NCBI RefSeq assembly: GCF_910594005.1
Contig: NC_057848.1
Coordinates: 49,059,616-49,123,615, forward strand
Source: Cervus elaphus
Lineage: Eukaryota > Chordata > Mammalia > Artiodactyla > Cervidae
Direction of reading: 5' to 3'
Length of the DNA stretch: 64,000 bases
Positions 10,697 to 22,595 of the stretch are shown piece after piece. How positions within the stretch are numbered: the first letter of the stretch is position 1; each line of letters opens with the position of its first letter. The position numbers were made by a program, and so were the translations under genes. A model generated the notes under the pieces. The model was not told where the DNA came from. It did not search any database and worked only from the letters and a program-made list of their open reading frames with translations.

Positions 10697-12788
10697 TAAA
10701 TTAATAGAGCTTTCAGCAGAGATGGAGATTATATTTCCTCCTACCCCAAATTTCTAAGCCAGTTTTTCCTTTATCCATACAAGGAGGATGTAGGGTTTAG
10801 GGGACCTTGTACACACTAGTAAAGGTACGTTAATTGTTTCATCTGGCAGCTCTTCCAGTAGTCCAGTACCCAAGCCTGATTTATCAATGCATGTGCTGTA
10901 CTACTTGTTAAATATTTTTAATATCACCTTTGCTATGACCCTGATGAGAAGTGAGATTAACCAAACTGGAAATATATTAGAAGCAGGCCAATGTATTACT
11001 ATGTTCCATAAATATCTGTTTGACCTTTAACACCATATATTTTCTTTTAAAGGTTAGGTTTGAGCTCACATTTGTTCAAGGAATAAATAGATTGGAGACC
11101 ATGCATCTTGTTGTAACATATTCCTCATATAAAGCCTAAATGGTTTGAGAATTTAAGTACATGTACTGCTCCATTGCTATATGTACAGAGAGCAAAGTAA
11201 TTGTCCTAGAGTTTAACTTGTGGGTGTCTATAAACCTTGGTGAAATTTTTGGTAAGTAATCTTTAAAAGGCTGGGCCATTCATTCTGGAAGTGAGAGAAA
11301 TAGTTGCCAAAGTAGTTTAGAGGAAAAGAGAAAAATATTTCTTATCTATCATGTGAGCTATGAGTCCTACCTCTATATTCCCACTTTCTCTTTATTATAA
11401 AATCAAATCATAATGGGGATAAATTAATACAGTAAAATGAAAAGAAAATGAGATATTATTAAAATAAAATATGAGTTAATCTAAAAAAAGAATAAAATGG
11501 GAAAGTTTAAATATCTAAGTTAGAAAAGTAGACATTAAAAATGAACTTTAAGACCAAGTAAAGATTAAAGTCAAGACATTTGAAATGATAAAATAATAAA
11601 ATTTCAGATAAAGGATATAGGGCAGATAACAAGATAAAAATTATAAAAGAAAATAAAGTCACAATAAAGTGAACAAATTAAAACATGATTAAAAATAAAA
11701 AATAAGACAGGACTAAAAGCTAAAAATAATTTTAGTTTATAAGTTTAAAACAATAAGCTTAAATGCATTTATTAAATTTGAGATTGACATATACACACTC
11801 CCATAGTTAAAATAAAATGCCTTTCTATGAATAAATAAATAAATAAAGCAATAAGAGCAGAAATCAAATAATAATATACCTTTAAACTTTCACCTTTCAC
11901 TTATCTTACAAGTCCTTATACTGAATGGGCTTTTAAAAAGTAGTAGGTAGCCAAGCTTCTATAACCTCCCTGGAAAAATAAAACCTGAAAAAAGAAGCAA
12001 AGAAATTTTACCAGATATGTTTTAATTATTTTAAATATGCAAAAATTAAGGATGAGACTGCTTTTCATACTTCTTCAATACTAACTATACAAGTTTAGGA
12101 AAGTTTGTTAGATTCTTTTCCTTTGTTGAATGGCACAACTTTGCAGAAACAAAAAAATGCATATCATAAAAATAGTTCTTTTGTTAGCAGTATGACAGAT
12201 AGTTTGAAGCACCTGATACCAACTTGGCATCTAACTGTGTTCTTAATTCTTGCAAATTTAAGATAATTAATACCTTTGAGGTACTGCATGTGCCTTTTGA
12301 AAAGAATGGTTTTTATTTTCACGTTAGAAATTCTAGAAAATAATTGTAGCAAGCTCAAAAATTTGGATCTTCTTATTTTCCAACCATCTAAAGAAATATT
12401 TTACTAAATCATATTTTATTCTTACTTTTCTATACTGCAGATGCAGAATTTATTAAGCTCTGGAATTGCTCACTAAGAATGTTATCATGAACATGTGTCA
12501 GATTCTAATGTAGGATGGCTCAATTTTTAGAGGTAAGGGATAAACTTAAACAGTTGATATATTTGAGATATATCCATTATTTGCCTCCAAAAAAATAATC
12601 TATGGTTTTTCTTGGTTGAGACTCCATAGTTCACTGTTTCTCCTAGTTACAGGCATTTATTTCAGCACAATTGATGAATATCTTGTATGTATAAGTAAAT
12701 ATTATTATACCCATCATTTTATTAAAAAGTGAAAGTCAATATTTCTAGTATGTTGCTAGGAATGTGCATTGAAATAAACTGCTCATTG
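10697..12788. other. Long AT-rich unassigned stretch
   Basis: About 2.1 kb. The section 11390-11880 is strongly A-rich on the plus strand with repeated aaaataaa-type words, which could be decayed LINE or simple sequence. A short piece at 11782-11832 matches the end of the L1-like fragment at 6505-6545 and finishes in (aata)n. A 64-codon minus-strand frame at 12164-12358 has no recognised domain. Nothing else stands out. Confidence 0.45.
11782..11850 (+). mobile_element. L1 3'-end fragment (probable) with (AATA)n tail
   Basis: attgacatatacacactccc, then aaaataaaatgcctttctat, parallels the sequence at 6505-6545 and ends in an aataaataaataaataaa tail, as expected for a LINE 3' terminus. It is too short to assign further. 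Confidence 0.45.
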
Positions 12789-12819
12789 TCAATCTATGGA
12801 ATTGATTGGAATCTATGGT

Positions 12820-13433
12820 AATAACGGAAACAGTGAGACCTTATCTTTTGGGGCTCTAAAATCACTACAGATGCTGACTGCAGCCATGAAATTAAAAGAC
12901 GCTTGCTCCTTGGAAGAAAAGCTATGACCAACCTAGACAGCATATTAAAAAGCAGAGACATTCCTTTGCCAACAAAGGTCCATCTAGTCAAAGCTACGAT
13001 TTTTGCTGTAGTCATGTATGGATGTGAGAGTTGGACTATAAAGAAAGCTGAATGCTGAAGAATAGATGCTTTTGAACTGTGGTATTGGAGAAGACTCTTA
13101 AGAGTCCCTTGAACTGCAAGGAGATCCAACCATTCCATCCTAAAGGAAATCAGTCCTGAATATTCATTGGAAGGACTGATGCTAAAGCTGAAATTCCAAT
13201 ACTTTGGCTGCCTGATGTGAAGAACTGACTCATTGGAACAGACCCTGATGCTGGGAAAGATTGAGGGCAGGAGGAGAAGGGGATGACAGAGGATGAGGTG
13301 GTTGGATGGCATCAGCGACTCGATGGACATGAGTTTGAGTAAGCTCCGGGAGTTGGTGATGAAAGGGAAGCCAGTGTGCTGCAGTCCATGGGGTTGCAAA
13401 GAGTTAGACATGACTGAGTGATAGAACTGAACT
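12820..13433 (+). mobile_element. BovB 3' end, 5'-truncated
   Basis: Begins near ggaaacagtgagaccttatc and ends gatagaactgaactgaattg. About 0.6 kb of RT C-terminal sequence with stops; the reverse strand happens to be open for 236 codons (12794-13504), a known by-product of this repeat and not a gene. Imperfect flanking copies (gaattgattggaatctatgg at 12799-12818 and gaattgatcaatctatagg at 13434-13452) suggest a decayed target-site duplication. Confidence 0.9.
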
Positions 13434-13451
13434 GAATTGATCAATCTATAG

Positions 13452-13905
13452 GTTTTCAGAATCAGAGAAGACCAGTCTGTCAGTAGCAAGGGAGGATAAA
13501 ACAATTTTGCCTACTATCCAGTTCTATAAATATGAAGTCATCAGCCACTGCCATCACTGAATGAAAATATACCCTGAAAGGAATTCATGACCAAAAACAG
13601 TCTCTTTAGATATTTAGAGATATCTCAGGAGCAAAATTTAATGAACCCAGAATAATTATTCTTCCCATATATAGAAAAGGAATAGAATCATTAACTGAGA
13701 TATCTGATCCTTGTAACTAGCTGTAACATTTTACCAAGATGTATGCTTAACTGCACAAATTCCTTTGCCAAAATTGTATATGTACTGGCTTGTTCCCTAC
13801 CACTTTGGAGAAGTCACCTCAGAGCAACTGCTGTTTCCTGGGCTATAATCCTCAGTAAGGTCACTGAACAAAACTTAAATGCGCAGTTCTCACTGTCCGC
13901 AGGAG
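13452..13905. other. Unassigned spacer
   Basis: No family recognised; a 76-codon frame at 13743-13973 runs into the next SINE and is not convincing. Confidence 0.4.
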
Positions 13906-13917
13906 AAAAGGCAGTTT

Positions 13918-14127
13918 GTTGTTGCTTTAGTCACTTAGTGATGTTTGACTCTTTACAACATCCTCTACTATAGCTTGCCAGGCTCCTCAGCCCTTGGGAT
14001 TTTCCAGGCAAGGATACTGGAGTGGGTTGTCATTTCCTCCTCCGGGATATCTTCCTAACTCAGGAAAGGAACCAGTGTCTCCTGCATTGCAGGTGGATTC
14101 TTTACCACTGAGCTACCAGGGAAGCCT
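13918..14127 (-). mobile_element. Bov-tA SINE with perfect target-site duplication
   Basis: Minus-strand SINE from gttgttgctttagtcactta to gagctaccagggaagcc. The 12-bp duplication aaaaggcagttt at 13906-13917 and 14128-14139 fixes the edges exactly. Confidence 0.95.
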
Positions 14128-14389
14128 AAAAGGCAGTTTAAACTTACACAAAGAAAAGAGGAAACTATTATACTGTTTACTTGCAACACTCTCCCAGTTT
14201 TAGAATTCTTTGTGTAATGTTTTTGCTTGTGGAAGTTATTTGAGAAATAGAGATTTGTTTTATTTTGGTGATTGGGGTGATGGAGGGCAATTTGAAGAGC
14301 ATTTACCTTTTGCTGGGATAATTTAAAGTCATCTAACTATCTTGGATGTCTCTGTTTTACCTTTAAGGCAAGCTACACAAAATAAAGGT

Positions 14390-14560
14390 AATGACAGTGA
14401 CTGTATTTTCTTGAGTCCATATTATGTCAGTTGCCTTGCTAGGTGTTTTGCATACAATAAATTTGCAGTGCAGTGTATTCTCTCCATTTAACAAATGAAG
14501 AAACTGAGAGGAAATTGCTTAAGTAACTTGCCCAAGGCACATAGGAGAATTCAGTTTAGT
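14390..14560 (+). mobile_element. MIR SINE
   Basis: Diverged MIR with recognisable core and right part: ttgctaggtgttttgcatac, then tttaacaaatgaagaaactgag and taagtaacttgcccaaggca. Confidence 0.85.
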
Positions 14561-15275
14561 TCAGTTTGACTTAAAGCTCCTGTTATTTCCATTGTTTCAT
14601 GCCGCATCTCTCAAAATCTCATTTTAAGCAGCTCTTAAATTCATGCTGCTGAATAATGAAGAAAGCATGTCTTAGCAAACTGGCTTTAAAAAAAAAACAA
14701 ACATTTTTAAAAGAATGGTATAGGATAATTAAAAGCAAATCCCACTACTCAATCAATCTTTGTTTTTCTTAGCTCAAACAAAATTCTTCATTAATTTGAT
14801 CCCAGTCATATAGAAAGCCAAGTACAAGTATCATTTAAACTCCCCAAATGACCTGAAACAAATGTCCAGTTTTACCTTCCCCTCACTAGGATTTATTTAG
14901 AACCCTGCCAGAAAACTCATCACATGTTCTATGAGTTTATTTTTAACTTGCATTCATTTAAGAACAAGATTGGAAAAATTGTTATTTTCTGTCTAACACA
15001 GATATAGCTATTAAGTCTCTGTTTTCACTTGGCACTTTAAAAATCAGAACTAAAGTGTCTGTAGATATCCACCTCTCAATACAGATAGATTGGGGTGATG
15101 ATTCCATTTATGGAAACATGAATAAAATATTACCTATTCTTACCCAAATTCCTATTTTTTATTGCATTTCAATCTTGATCTTTTATTTTAAAGATTATGC
15201 TAAAATCTACTTCTTACTCCATCAGTTTTGCAGTGGCCTTTGATAGAAAGCAGTTAAATTTTGACCTGAGACATA
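14561..15275. other. Unassigned spacer
   Basis: AT-rich, no family recognised. A short A-run occurs at 14689-14699. Frames of about 60 codons are not credible genes. Confidence 0.4.
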
Positions 15276-15402
15276 GCTTCACCGACTCAGTGGACATGAA
15301 TTTGAGTAAACTCTGGGAGATAGTGGAGGTCAGAGGAGCCTGGTGTGCTACAGTGCATGGGGTCACAGAGTTGGACATGACTGAGTGATTGAACAACAAC
15401 AA
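15276..15402 (+). mobile_element. BovB tail, heavily 5'-truncated
   Basis: Only about 127 bases of BovB 3' end (caccgactcagtggacatga ... ggacatgactgagtgattga) with an aacaacaaca tail. The 7-bp repeats agacata at 15269-15275 and 15403-15409 look like its target-site duplication. Confidence 0.85.
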
Positions 15403-15454
15403 AGACATAAGAGTTGAATTCTTTAGTATCATGAAAAGAAAAATACACCAACAA

Positions 15455-15970
15455 TATGTTAAGATTTTATTAGCTTTATTCAGTGATTCATGAATCAGGC
15501 AACATCCAATTCAGAAAATAAAAGGGAACTCCAAAGAGCTCTGCAAATTGAAGGTGTTTTATAGACAGAGACACACAGGAATGAAGAAGCTCTAGTGGGG
15601 AAATCTGATATGATTGGCTAATAACAGGGTTAATTCCCTTATTTGGTGCACAAAGAAATCTTGAAGCCTGGTTGTATAATTTCGGGTGGGCAGACAGGTT
15701 CTGTTGGTCAATTTAAGTTACATTTTTGGAGGAGTCAGCATGCTCAAGAAAAGGAAGCTGTTAGGTTTTGGCTTGTCATTCAGTGGGGTGGGGCAGGTTA
15801 ACATGAGTAACACTCTCTTAGGTCTAGCATAATTATTTAAAACTTAATGACACAAGAGTAGACTTTACATGGATAATGACCCTATATAGTGCATTTGCTC
15901 TGTTTCAGTTCTGTTTACCTGAGCTCTAAGAATTTCTTTGTGACATAAATTTCCCAAATCTTACTGAATT
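15455..15970 (-). mobile_element. LTR-like sequence (probable class I ERV)
   Basis: Read on the minus strand it carries a polyadenylation signal (actgaataaagctaataaaa) after ctgattcatgaatc, the organisation expected at the R/U5 end of an LTR. The family is not resolved. The 3' edge (low coordinates) is clearer than the 5' edge, and no retroviral gene adjoins it. Confidence 0.45.
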
Positions 15971-16106
15971 TTCCAAATGGCCCAAATTTTAAGCATCAGA
16001 ATAAGTTTGATCACCTTCTTGGTAATTATGTTTACTTGAATACAATTTGTAGCACTTAGTTATAAAAAAAATCCACCTGATACACTTTTAATTACTTCAT
16101 GTAGTA

Positions 16107-16249
16107 CGTGGGTGCTCAGTCCAGTCACTCAGTCATATTGGACTCTTTGCAACCCCCTGGACTGTAACCCACTAGGGATTGACCCACATCTCCAGTATAT
16201 GTCTCCTGCTTTGCTGGCAGATTCTTTACCACTGACCCACCAGGGAAAC
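16107..16249 (-). mobile_element. Bov-tA SINE with internal deletion
   Basis: Both ends of a minus-strand Bov-tA are present (gtccagtcactcagtcatat and accactgacccaccaggga) but the centre is missing: cccactagg runs straight into gattgacccacatctcc, losing roughly 80 bases, including the string ctccaggcaagaatactgga. Confidence 0.85.
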
Positions 16250-16559
16250 ACATGTGCTGTAGTAATCTTTAATTCAGTTAAAACAAATAGTTTAACCATG
16301 TTATAAATTTGGTGGAATGGAAAAAGTCACTTAGCACGTGAATGAGCCTAGTCAGCTGCTCAGCACTTCAACTTTCTTTTCAACTTTACATTGGATGGTC
16401 TATACTTTTCACAAAGCTCTGTCTTTGGGAATAAAATGTCTTTCTATAGAAAGCTAGAGTAGTAATAAATTCAGACTTTCTATACAATAAAGGAGTCTAA
16501 GGAGAAGCAGTCTGTCTCAAAGGTGCTTATTTTGGCAGGGCAAACACATTTCCTATATT
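16250..16559. other. Unassigned spacer
   Basis: No repeat family or exon recognised. Confidence 0.4.
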
Positions 16560-16779
16560 CGTGCTAAGTCACTTCAGTGATGTTCGACTCTGTGTGACCC
16601 TATGGACTGTAGCCAGCTAGGTTCCTCGGTCCGTAGGATTCTTCAGGCAAGAATACTGGAGTGGGTTGCCATTTCCTTCTCCAGGGGATCTTCCCAACCC
16701 AGGGATCGAAGCTGTGTCTCTTATGTCACCTTCATTGGCAGGTAGGTTCTTTACCACTAGCACCACCTGGGAAGCCCAT
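16560..16779 (-). mobile_element. Bov-tA SINE
   Basis: Complete minus-strand copy from cgtgctaagtcacttcagtg through aagaatactggagtgggttg to accacctgggaagccca. Box B remains as gggatcgaagc. Confidence 0.92.
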
Positions 16780-16954
16780 TGCATATATTAGATTGTATAT
16801 TACAGATTTTTTTGAAATTGATGTTTTAAAATGTTTTTGTTTATGCTTAGCATAATGGTGAGAAGATATCTATTGTTATTATTATGGAAATAAAGACAAG
16901 CAAAATGATAATTAATAAAATATATTTATTCATAGTTTCTTCAGTCACCATACC

Positions 16955-17285
16955 TTAGCTTTGTCAGAGACTCAAAGGCAGATAAGAAGTAGGAAAACTA
17001 TAGTGGAAAAAAGAGATTGCTTCAGTTATGCATGATTGGAAACTGTTGGTACTCAGAAGCTGGATATGTACTTTCTAGAAGTGGAGGATCCTAACTGATT
17101 GGTTTGTGGTACACATTTGGCTCACTCTCATTGTACCTGAATTGAAAGGAGGCAAAATTAGGGAAGCTGGCAGTCATTGACCAAGTCCTGATCTTTCTGA
17201 ATTGACCGCTACAGAGGTTGTAGTTCAGAGTTCTATCTTTATATATGCTCTAGTCATTGTCTGTATATTCAATTTCTCATTATCA
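16955..17285 (-). mobile_element. Dispersed repeat shared with 48085-48245, LTR-like
   Basis: The part 17130-17285 recurs at 48085-48245: both have agggaagctggcagt, then caagtcctga, then a block on the pattern gcagaggctgtgg and a closing ctgtctgtgtatt-like run. Reverse-strand reading shows an accaatcagtt CAAT-like string and an atatataaag TATA-like string in LTR order. I infer an old ERV LTR on the minus strand; the family is unknown. Confidence 0.5.
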
Positions 17286-17294
17286 AATATTAGT

Positions 17295-17860
17295 ATCATA
17301 CATTTGTTTAATACTTTTTTGAGTACCCACTAGGTGTCAGGCAGTGTTTTAGGTGCCAGTGGCAAACAGTGAACTACATAGAACAAAGCAAAAACCCCTG
17401 CACTGAGAGATTGCATTTGAGATAGGAAAGAGATAACATTCAAGATTGGTTGCAGACAAGGAAGAGTTGACATTGACAAAAGGAATTGAGGGGAAAAGCA
17501 TTCTAGGCAGAAGGAACAGTAAGAGACCCTGAGGTTGTGACATGTCTAGTGTATTATATGAATAGCATGGAGTCCGTGTGGCTTGAGTAGTTAATAAAGG
17601 AGAAGAGTGGAAGGCAATACAATCAGAAAGGCAAATGGACCAGATCAAATAGGGCAGAGTAACCATTTTAACAAATTTAGCTTCAGTTCAGAGAGAGATG
17701 GGAAGCTATTGAAAAGTTTTGAGTAGAAGTATGGTAAGAAATATGTTTTAACAGGACCACTCTGTTGTCTAGAAAATAGACTGCAGGGGTCCCAAAAGCC
17801 CTAGTTTAGGAGGTCAATTAGGAGGCTATTGCAACAATTAAGGGTGGCAAAAGCCATTCT
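17295..17860 (+). mobile_element. Ancient mammalian interspersed repeat, family unresolved
   Basis: Follows a repeat common across mammals: gagtacccactaggtgtcag, then gcattctaggcagaaggaac, then gggaagctattgaaaagttt, then caattaggaggctattgcaa. Related pieces occur at 44660-44945 (same strand) and around 45530-45600 (opposite strand). The divergence indicates great age. A 105-codon minus-strand frame inside it is fortuitous. Confidence 0.6.
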
Positions 17861-18761
17861 GACTTTTGATTGGAGAATTTAATCCATATATATTTCAAGT
17901 AATTATTGCTTTGTAAGGACATATTATTTACATTTTAGCAATCAATTCTTAATGTTTTAAAATAATTTTATCACCCAGGTATGCATCTCTAGGTCTTAGA
18001 ACCTTATTTTGCAAACTTATGGTAAAATCATCACTTTCCTCATCACTGTCCTCTGAGTTTCTTATAAATTGGTAGCTGGATCTGGAAACTATATCAGACT
18101 TAGATTTTTATCACTTTTACAAATGAATAGATAGGGTATGGTAAGAGTATAGGAGGCACAACATATCTGGTTGTCTCTTCTTTTGTAATGTTAGCACTCA
18201 TTGATACTTAATGCCTATATCTGTTCATTTATTGTGGCTTGAAATAGAAATGTTCTAATATTATTTCTTACTCAACTTTTGGATACTTTTATAAAGCGAT
18301 AACACTCCTCATTTGCTGTGTGTTTCCCTTTATTTACCACTTTTTAAGCTAATGAATTGCCTCCCTATCATCCTCTAAAGGTGACTGATTTTTTAAAAAA
18401 TATTCATATAACTCATGATTTAAACATATTTCATGGGGTTCAGTCCTTTGCAGGAATTGTTATCACAAAGTTTGTGTTATCCCCTTTTTGGTCAGTGGGA
18501 GTCTTTTCAAGTCGGTTCCTAAGTCCATCTGCCCTACTCATATTTGGTAGCTTCCCTACTATCTATCATTACAAGAATTTCCAGCTTGTTTTGTATATTT
18601 TTTTAAACCTTAACCTGGAATAAACCATTTCTCCAAGAAGCCCTTGTTTTAGATAGAGTTAAATGATATTTCAAGACTGCAATCTGGACACTAGACTTGC
18701 TCGTTTTTGCTGAGTTGGGATTGTACCTGGATATTTTAGTTAACTAACCTAGAAAATTCTT
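17861..18761. other. Unassigned spacer
   Basis: AT-rich with no family recognised; an 88-codon frame at 18357-18623 has no identifiable domain. Confidence 0.4.
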
Positions 18762-19036
18762 TTTTAAAAAAATTTTTTCTTCTAGTTTCACTGAAATATA
18801 ATTGACATACAGCTCTGTATAAATTTAGGGGTACAGTATAATGATTTGACTTACATATGTAATGAAATGATTATCAAAATAAGTTTATTAATAGTAAGCA
18901 TGTCATCTCATATAGATATGATATTAAAGAAATAAAAAAAATTTATCTCTTCTGATGAGAATTCTTAGGATTTCCTCCCTTAACAACTTTTGTATATAAT
19001 GTATAACAGTGTTAATTATATTTATCATGTTGTATC

Positions 19037-19073
19037 AGTTCAGTTCAGTTCAGTTCAGTCACTCAGTCGTGTT
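19037..19073 (-). mobile_element. Minimal BovB tail insertion
   Basis: About 37 bases only: four cagtt repeats followed by cagtcactcagtcgtgt, the reverse of the BovB terminus. It sits inside an L1 3'UTR whose sequence continues on both sides (atcatgttgta and ttacatccctat). Confidence 0.8.
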
Positions 19074-20089
19074 TACATCCCTATTTCTCATTTATCTTAT
19101 TACTGAAAGTTTATACCGTTTGACCACCTTCATTCAATGCCCCTCTCCTCAAACCCCACCTCTGATGACCACAAATCTGATCCTTTTTTCTACGAGTTGT
19201 TTCTTTTATTTTTGCAGTATGATAGATATACAACACTGTATTATTTCCTGGTATACAACATAGTGATTTGATAGTTCTTTACTTTTCAAAATGCTTACCA
19301 TGGTAAGTCTAGTTGCCATCTGTCACCATACAAAAATTTTGCATAATTATTGACTATATTCTTCACATGGTACATTTCATAACCATAACTCATTGATTTT
19401 GTAACTGAAAATTCATGCCTCTTAATCTCCCTCACCTATTCTTCTCACCTCCTCACCCCCTTTCCCTCTCAGAACTTGTTTGTTCTCTGTATCTATGAAT
19501 CTATTTATGTTTACTTATGTTCATTTGTTTTTTAGGTTCCACATATAAGTGAAATCATACAGAATGTGTCTTTCTCTGTCTGACTTATTTTACTTATAAT
19601 ATTCTCTATGTCCATCTGAGTCATCACAAATGGCACCATTACATTCATTTTTATGATTGAGTAATAGCCCATTGCATACACATACCACATCTTGTTTATC
19701 CACTCATGTATTGACGGACACTTCAATTACTTCCATAGCTTGACTATAGTAAATTATACTACAGTGAATATTAGGGTGTATATATCTTTTCAGGTTTTTG
19801 TTTTGTTTGGATATATATCCAAGAGTAGAATTGCTAGATCACATGGTATTTATATTTTTAATTTTTTGAAGAATTTCCACACTTTTTTCCATATTGGGGG
19901 CACCAATTTACATTCCCATCAACAGTGCACAAGGGTTACCCTCTTCCACACCTTCTCACCAACACTTGTTATTTGTTGTCTTTTTGATAATAGCCATTCT
20001 GAAAAGTGTGAGGTGATATCTCATTGGGGTTTTGATTTGCATTTATCTGATGATTAGCGATGTTGAGCATCTTTTCATTATGTATATTG

Positions 20090-20288
20090 CATGTGTGCTA
20101 GTCTCTCAGTCGTGTCTGACTCTTTGAGACCCCATGGATAGTAGCACACCAGGCTCCTCTGTCCATGGGGTTCTTCAGGCAAGAATACTGGAGTGGGTTG
20201 CCATTCCCTTCTCCAGGGGATCTTCCCAACCCAGGGATGGAACCCAAGTCTCCTACATTGTAGGCAGATTCTTTACTATCTTAGCCAC
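20090..20288 (-). mobile_element. Bov-tA SINE nested in the old L1
   Basis: Minus-strand SINE from catgtgtgctagtctctcag to ttctttactatcttagccac; the last bases of the head are missing. L1 sequence resumes at ttggccatctgtat. A 5-bp tattg flanks it (20085-20089, 20289-20293). Confidence 0.92.
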
Positions 20289-20706
20289 TATTGGCCATCT
20301 GTATATCTTCTTTGGAGAAATGTCTATTCAGGTACTCTGCCCTTATTTTAATTGGGTTGTTTGTATTTTTGATGTTGAGTTGTATGAGTTCTTTATGTAC
20401 TTTGAATGTAAACCTTTTGTCAAATATATTGTATGCAAATATCTTCTTCCATTCAGTAGGTCGCCTTTTCATTTTGTTGATAGCTTCCTTACTTGTGCAA
20501 AAGTATTTTAGTTTGATATAGTTCCATTTTTAAATGTTTTATCTTGTTTCTGTTGTCTAAGGAAACATATCCAAAAAAATATTACCAAGACCTATGACAG
20601 AGGATACTATGTCTTATTTCTAGAAATTTTATGGTTTCAGGCCTTACATTTAAGTTTTTAACTCAATATTGTACATGGTATGAGAAGTAGTCCAGCTCAA
20701 TTCTTT

Positions 20707-21181
20707 TTTAAAAATTACTTATTTATTTTACTTTACAACATTGTATTGGTTTTGCCATACATTGACTTGAATATTCCATGGGTGTACATGTGATCCCCAT
20801 CCTGAACCCTTCTCCCAACTCCCTCCCCATCCCATCCCTCTGGGTCATCCCAGTGCACCAGCCCCTAGCATCCTGTATCATGCATCTAACCTGGACTGGC
20901 GATTTGTTTCACATATGATAATTTACATGTTTCAATGCCATTCTCCCTTATCATCCCACCCTCACCCTCTCCCACAGAGTCCAAAAGACTGTTCAATACA
21001 TCTGTGTCTCTCTTGCTTGTCTCGCATACAGGGTTATCATTACCATCTTTCTAAATTTCATATATATGCGTTAGTATACTGTATTGGTGTTTTTCTTTCT
21101 GGCTTACTTCACTCTGTATAATAGGCTCCAGTTTCATCCACCTCATTAGAACTGATTCAAATGTATTCTTTTTAATGGCTG
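20707..21181 (-). mobile_element. L1-BT 3' end nested in the old L1
   Basis: A 5'-truncated bovine-type L1: T-rich tail, 3'UTR (ccctctgggtcatcccagtg; gttatcattaccatctttct) and the end of ORF2 up to aatggctg. The 14-bp duplication cagctcaattcttt at 20693-20706 and 21182-21195 proves a separate later insertion into the host L1. Confidence 0.93.
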
Positions 21182-22584
21182 CAGCTCAATTCTTTAAAAT
21201 GTAGCTGTTCAGTTCTCCAAACACCATTTATTGAAGAGGCTGATGTTTTCCCACTGAATATTCTTGCCTCCTTTGTTACAGGTTAATTGCTCATATAAGT
21301 TTAGGCCCATTTCTGGACTTTCTGTTTTGTTCCATTGATCTACAAGTCTGTTTTTGTGCCCATACCATACAGTTTTGATGACTGTAGCTTTCTAGTATAG
21401 CTTGAAGTCAGGGAGCATGATACCTTCAGTTTTGCACTTCTGTCTTGAGATTGTTTTGACTATTTGTGGTCTTCTGTGTTTTCATATAAGTTTTAGAACT
21501 ATTTGTTGTAATTCTATGTAAAATGTCATTGGTATTTTGATAGAGATTGTATTGAATCCATAGATTGCCTTAGGTTGTATGGTCATTTTAACAATATTAA
21601 TTCTTCCAGTTCATGAACATGGTACATCTGTCCTTGGTGTCATCTTCAATTTCTTTTATCAGTGTCTTATAGTTTCTGAGTATGGATATTTTACCTCCCT
21701 TGTGAGATTTACTAACAGGTATTTTATTCTTTTAGATGTGATTGCAAATGGGATCATTTATTTTTCTTTCTAATAGTTTGTTCTTTTTGTAGAGAATCAC
21801 CACTTCTGTATATTGGCTTTATATCATGTAACTGTACTGAATTAATAGGTGATTTCCAGTATTTTATTGATAGTGTCTTTAGGGTTTTCTATGTATATTG
21901 TCTGCAACTAGTGACAGTTTTACTACTTTCTTTACAGTTTGGATTCATTTTATTTCTTTTTCTTGTCTGGTTATTATGTCTAGGACTCCTGATGCTAATA
22001 CTGTGTTGAACAAAAGTGGTGAGAATAGCCATTGTTATCTTGTTCCTGATATTAGAGAAAAAGCTTTCAGCTTTTCACTGTTGAGTATGTTAGCTGTGGG
22101 CTTGTCATATATGGCCTCTATTATGTTAAGGTATGTTTCCTCTATACCCACTTTTTTGAAAGCATGTACCATAAATGGGTGTTGAATCTTGTTAAAATCT
22201 TTTTCTGCATCTATTGAGATGATCATGTGATTTTTATTCTTCAGTTTGTTAATGTAGGGTATAATGTTGATTGGTTTGTGAATATCAAAACATCCTTACA
22301 TCCCTGGAGTAAATCCCACTTGTTTATGGTGTATGTTCCTTTTAATGTATTGATGAGTTCAATGTGCTAGCATTTCATTGAGGATTTCTGCAGCTATATT
22401 CTTCAATGATATTGGCCTATAATCTTCTCTTTTTTTTGTCCTGTCTTTGATTTTGGTGTTAGAGTCATGCTTGCTTTATACAATGAGTTCATAAGTGTTC
22501 TTTCCTCTGCAATTTTTTGGAATAGTTTGAGAAGGATAGGTGTTAACTCTTCTTTAAATGTTTGGTAGAATTTACCTGCAAAAC

Positions 22585-22595
22585 CATCTAGCTCT
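22585..22595 (+). repeat. Target-site duplication, left copy (twin-primed L1)
   Basis: catctagctct, repeated exactly at 24148-24158. In the host L1 the sequence continues from the right copy into ggactttcgtttgttgg. Confidence 0.92.

Noticed and set aside
12794..13504. 236-codon minus-strand frame
   Set aside because: It is the antisense of a BovB 3' end; the same reverse frame occurs at every BovB copy here (948-1577, 8783-9322, 26462-26956, 62772-63326), so it is a property of the repeat.
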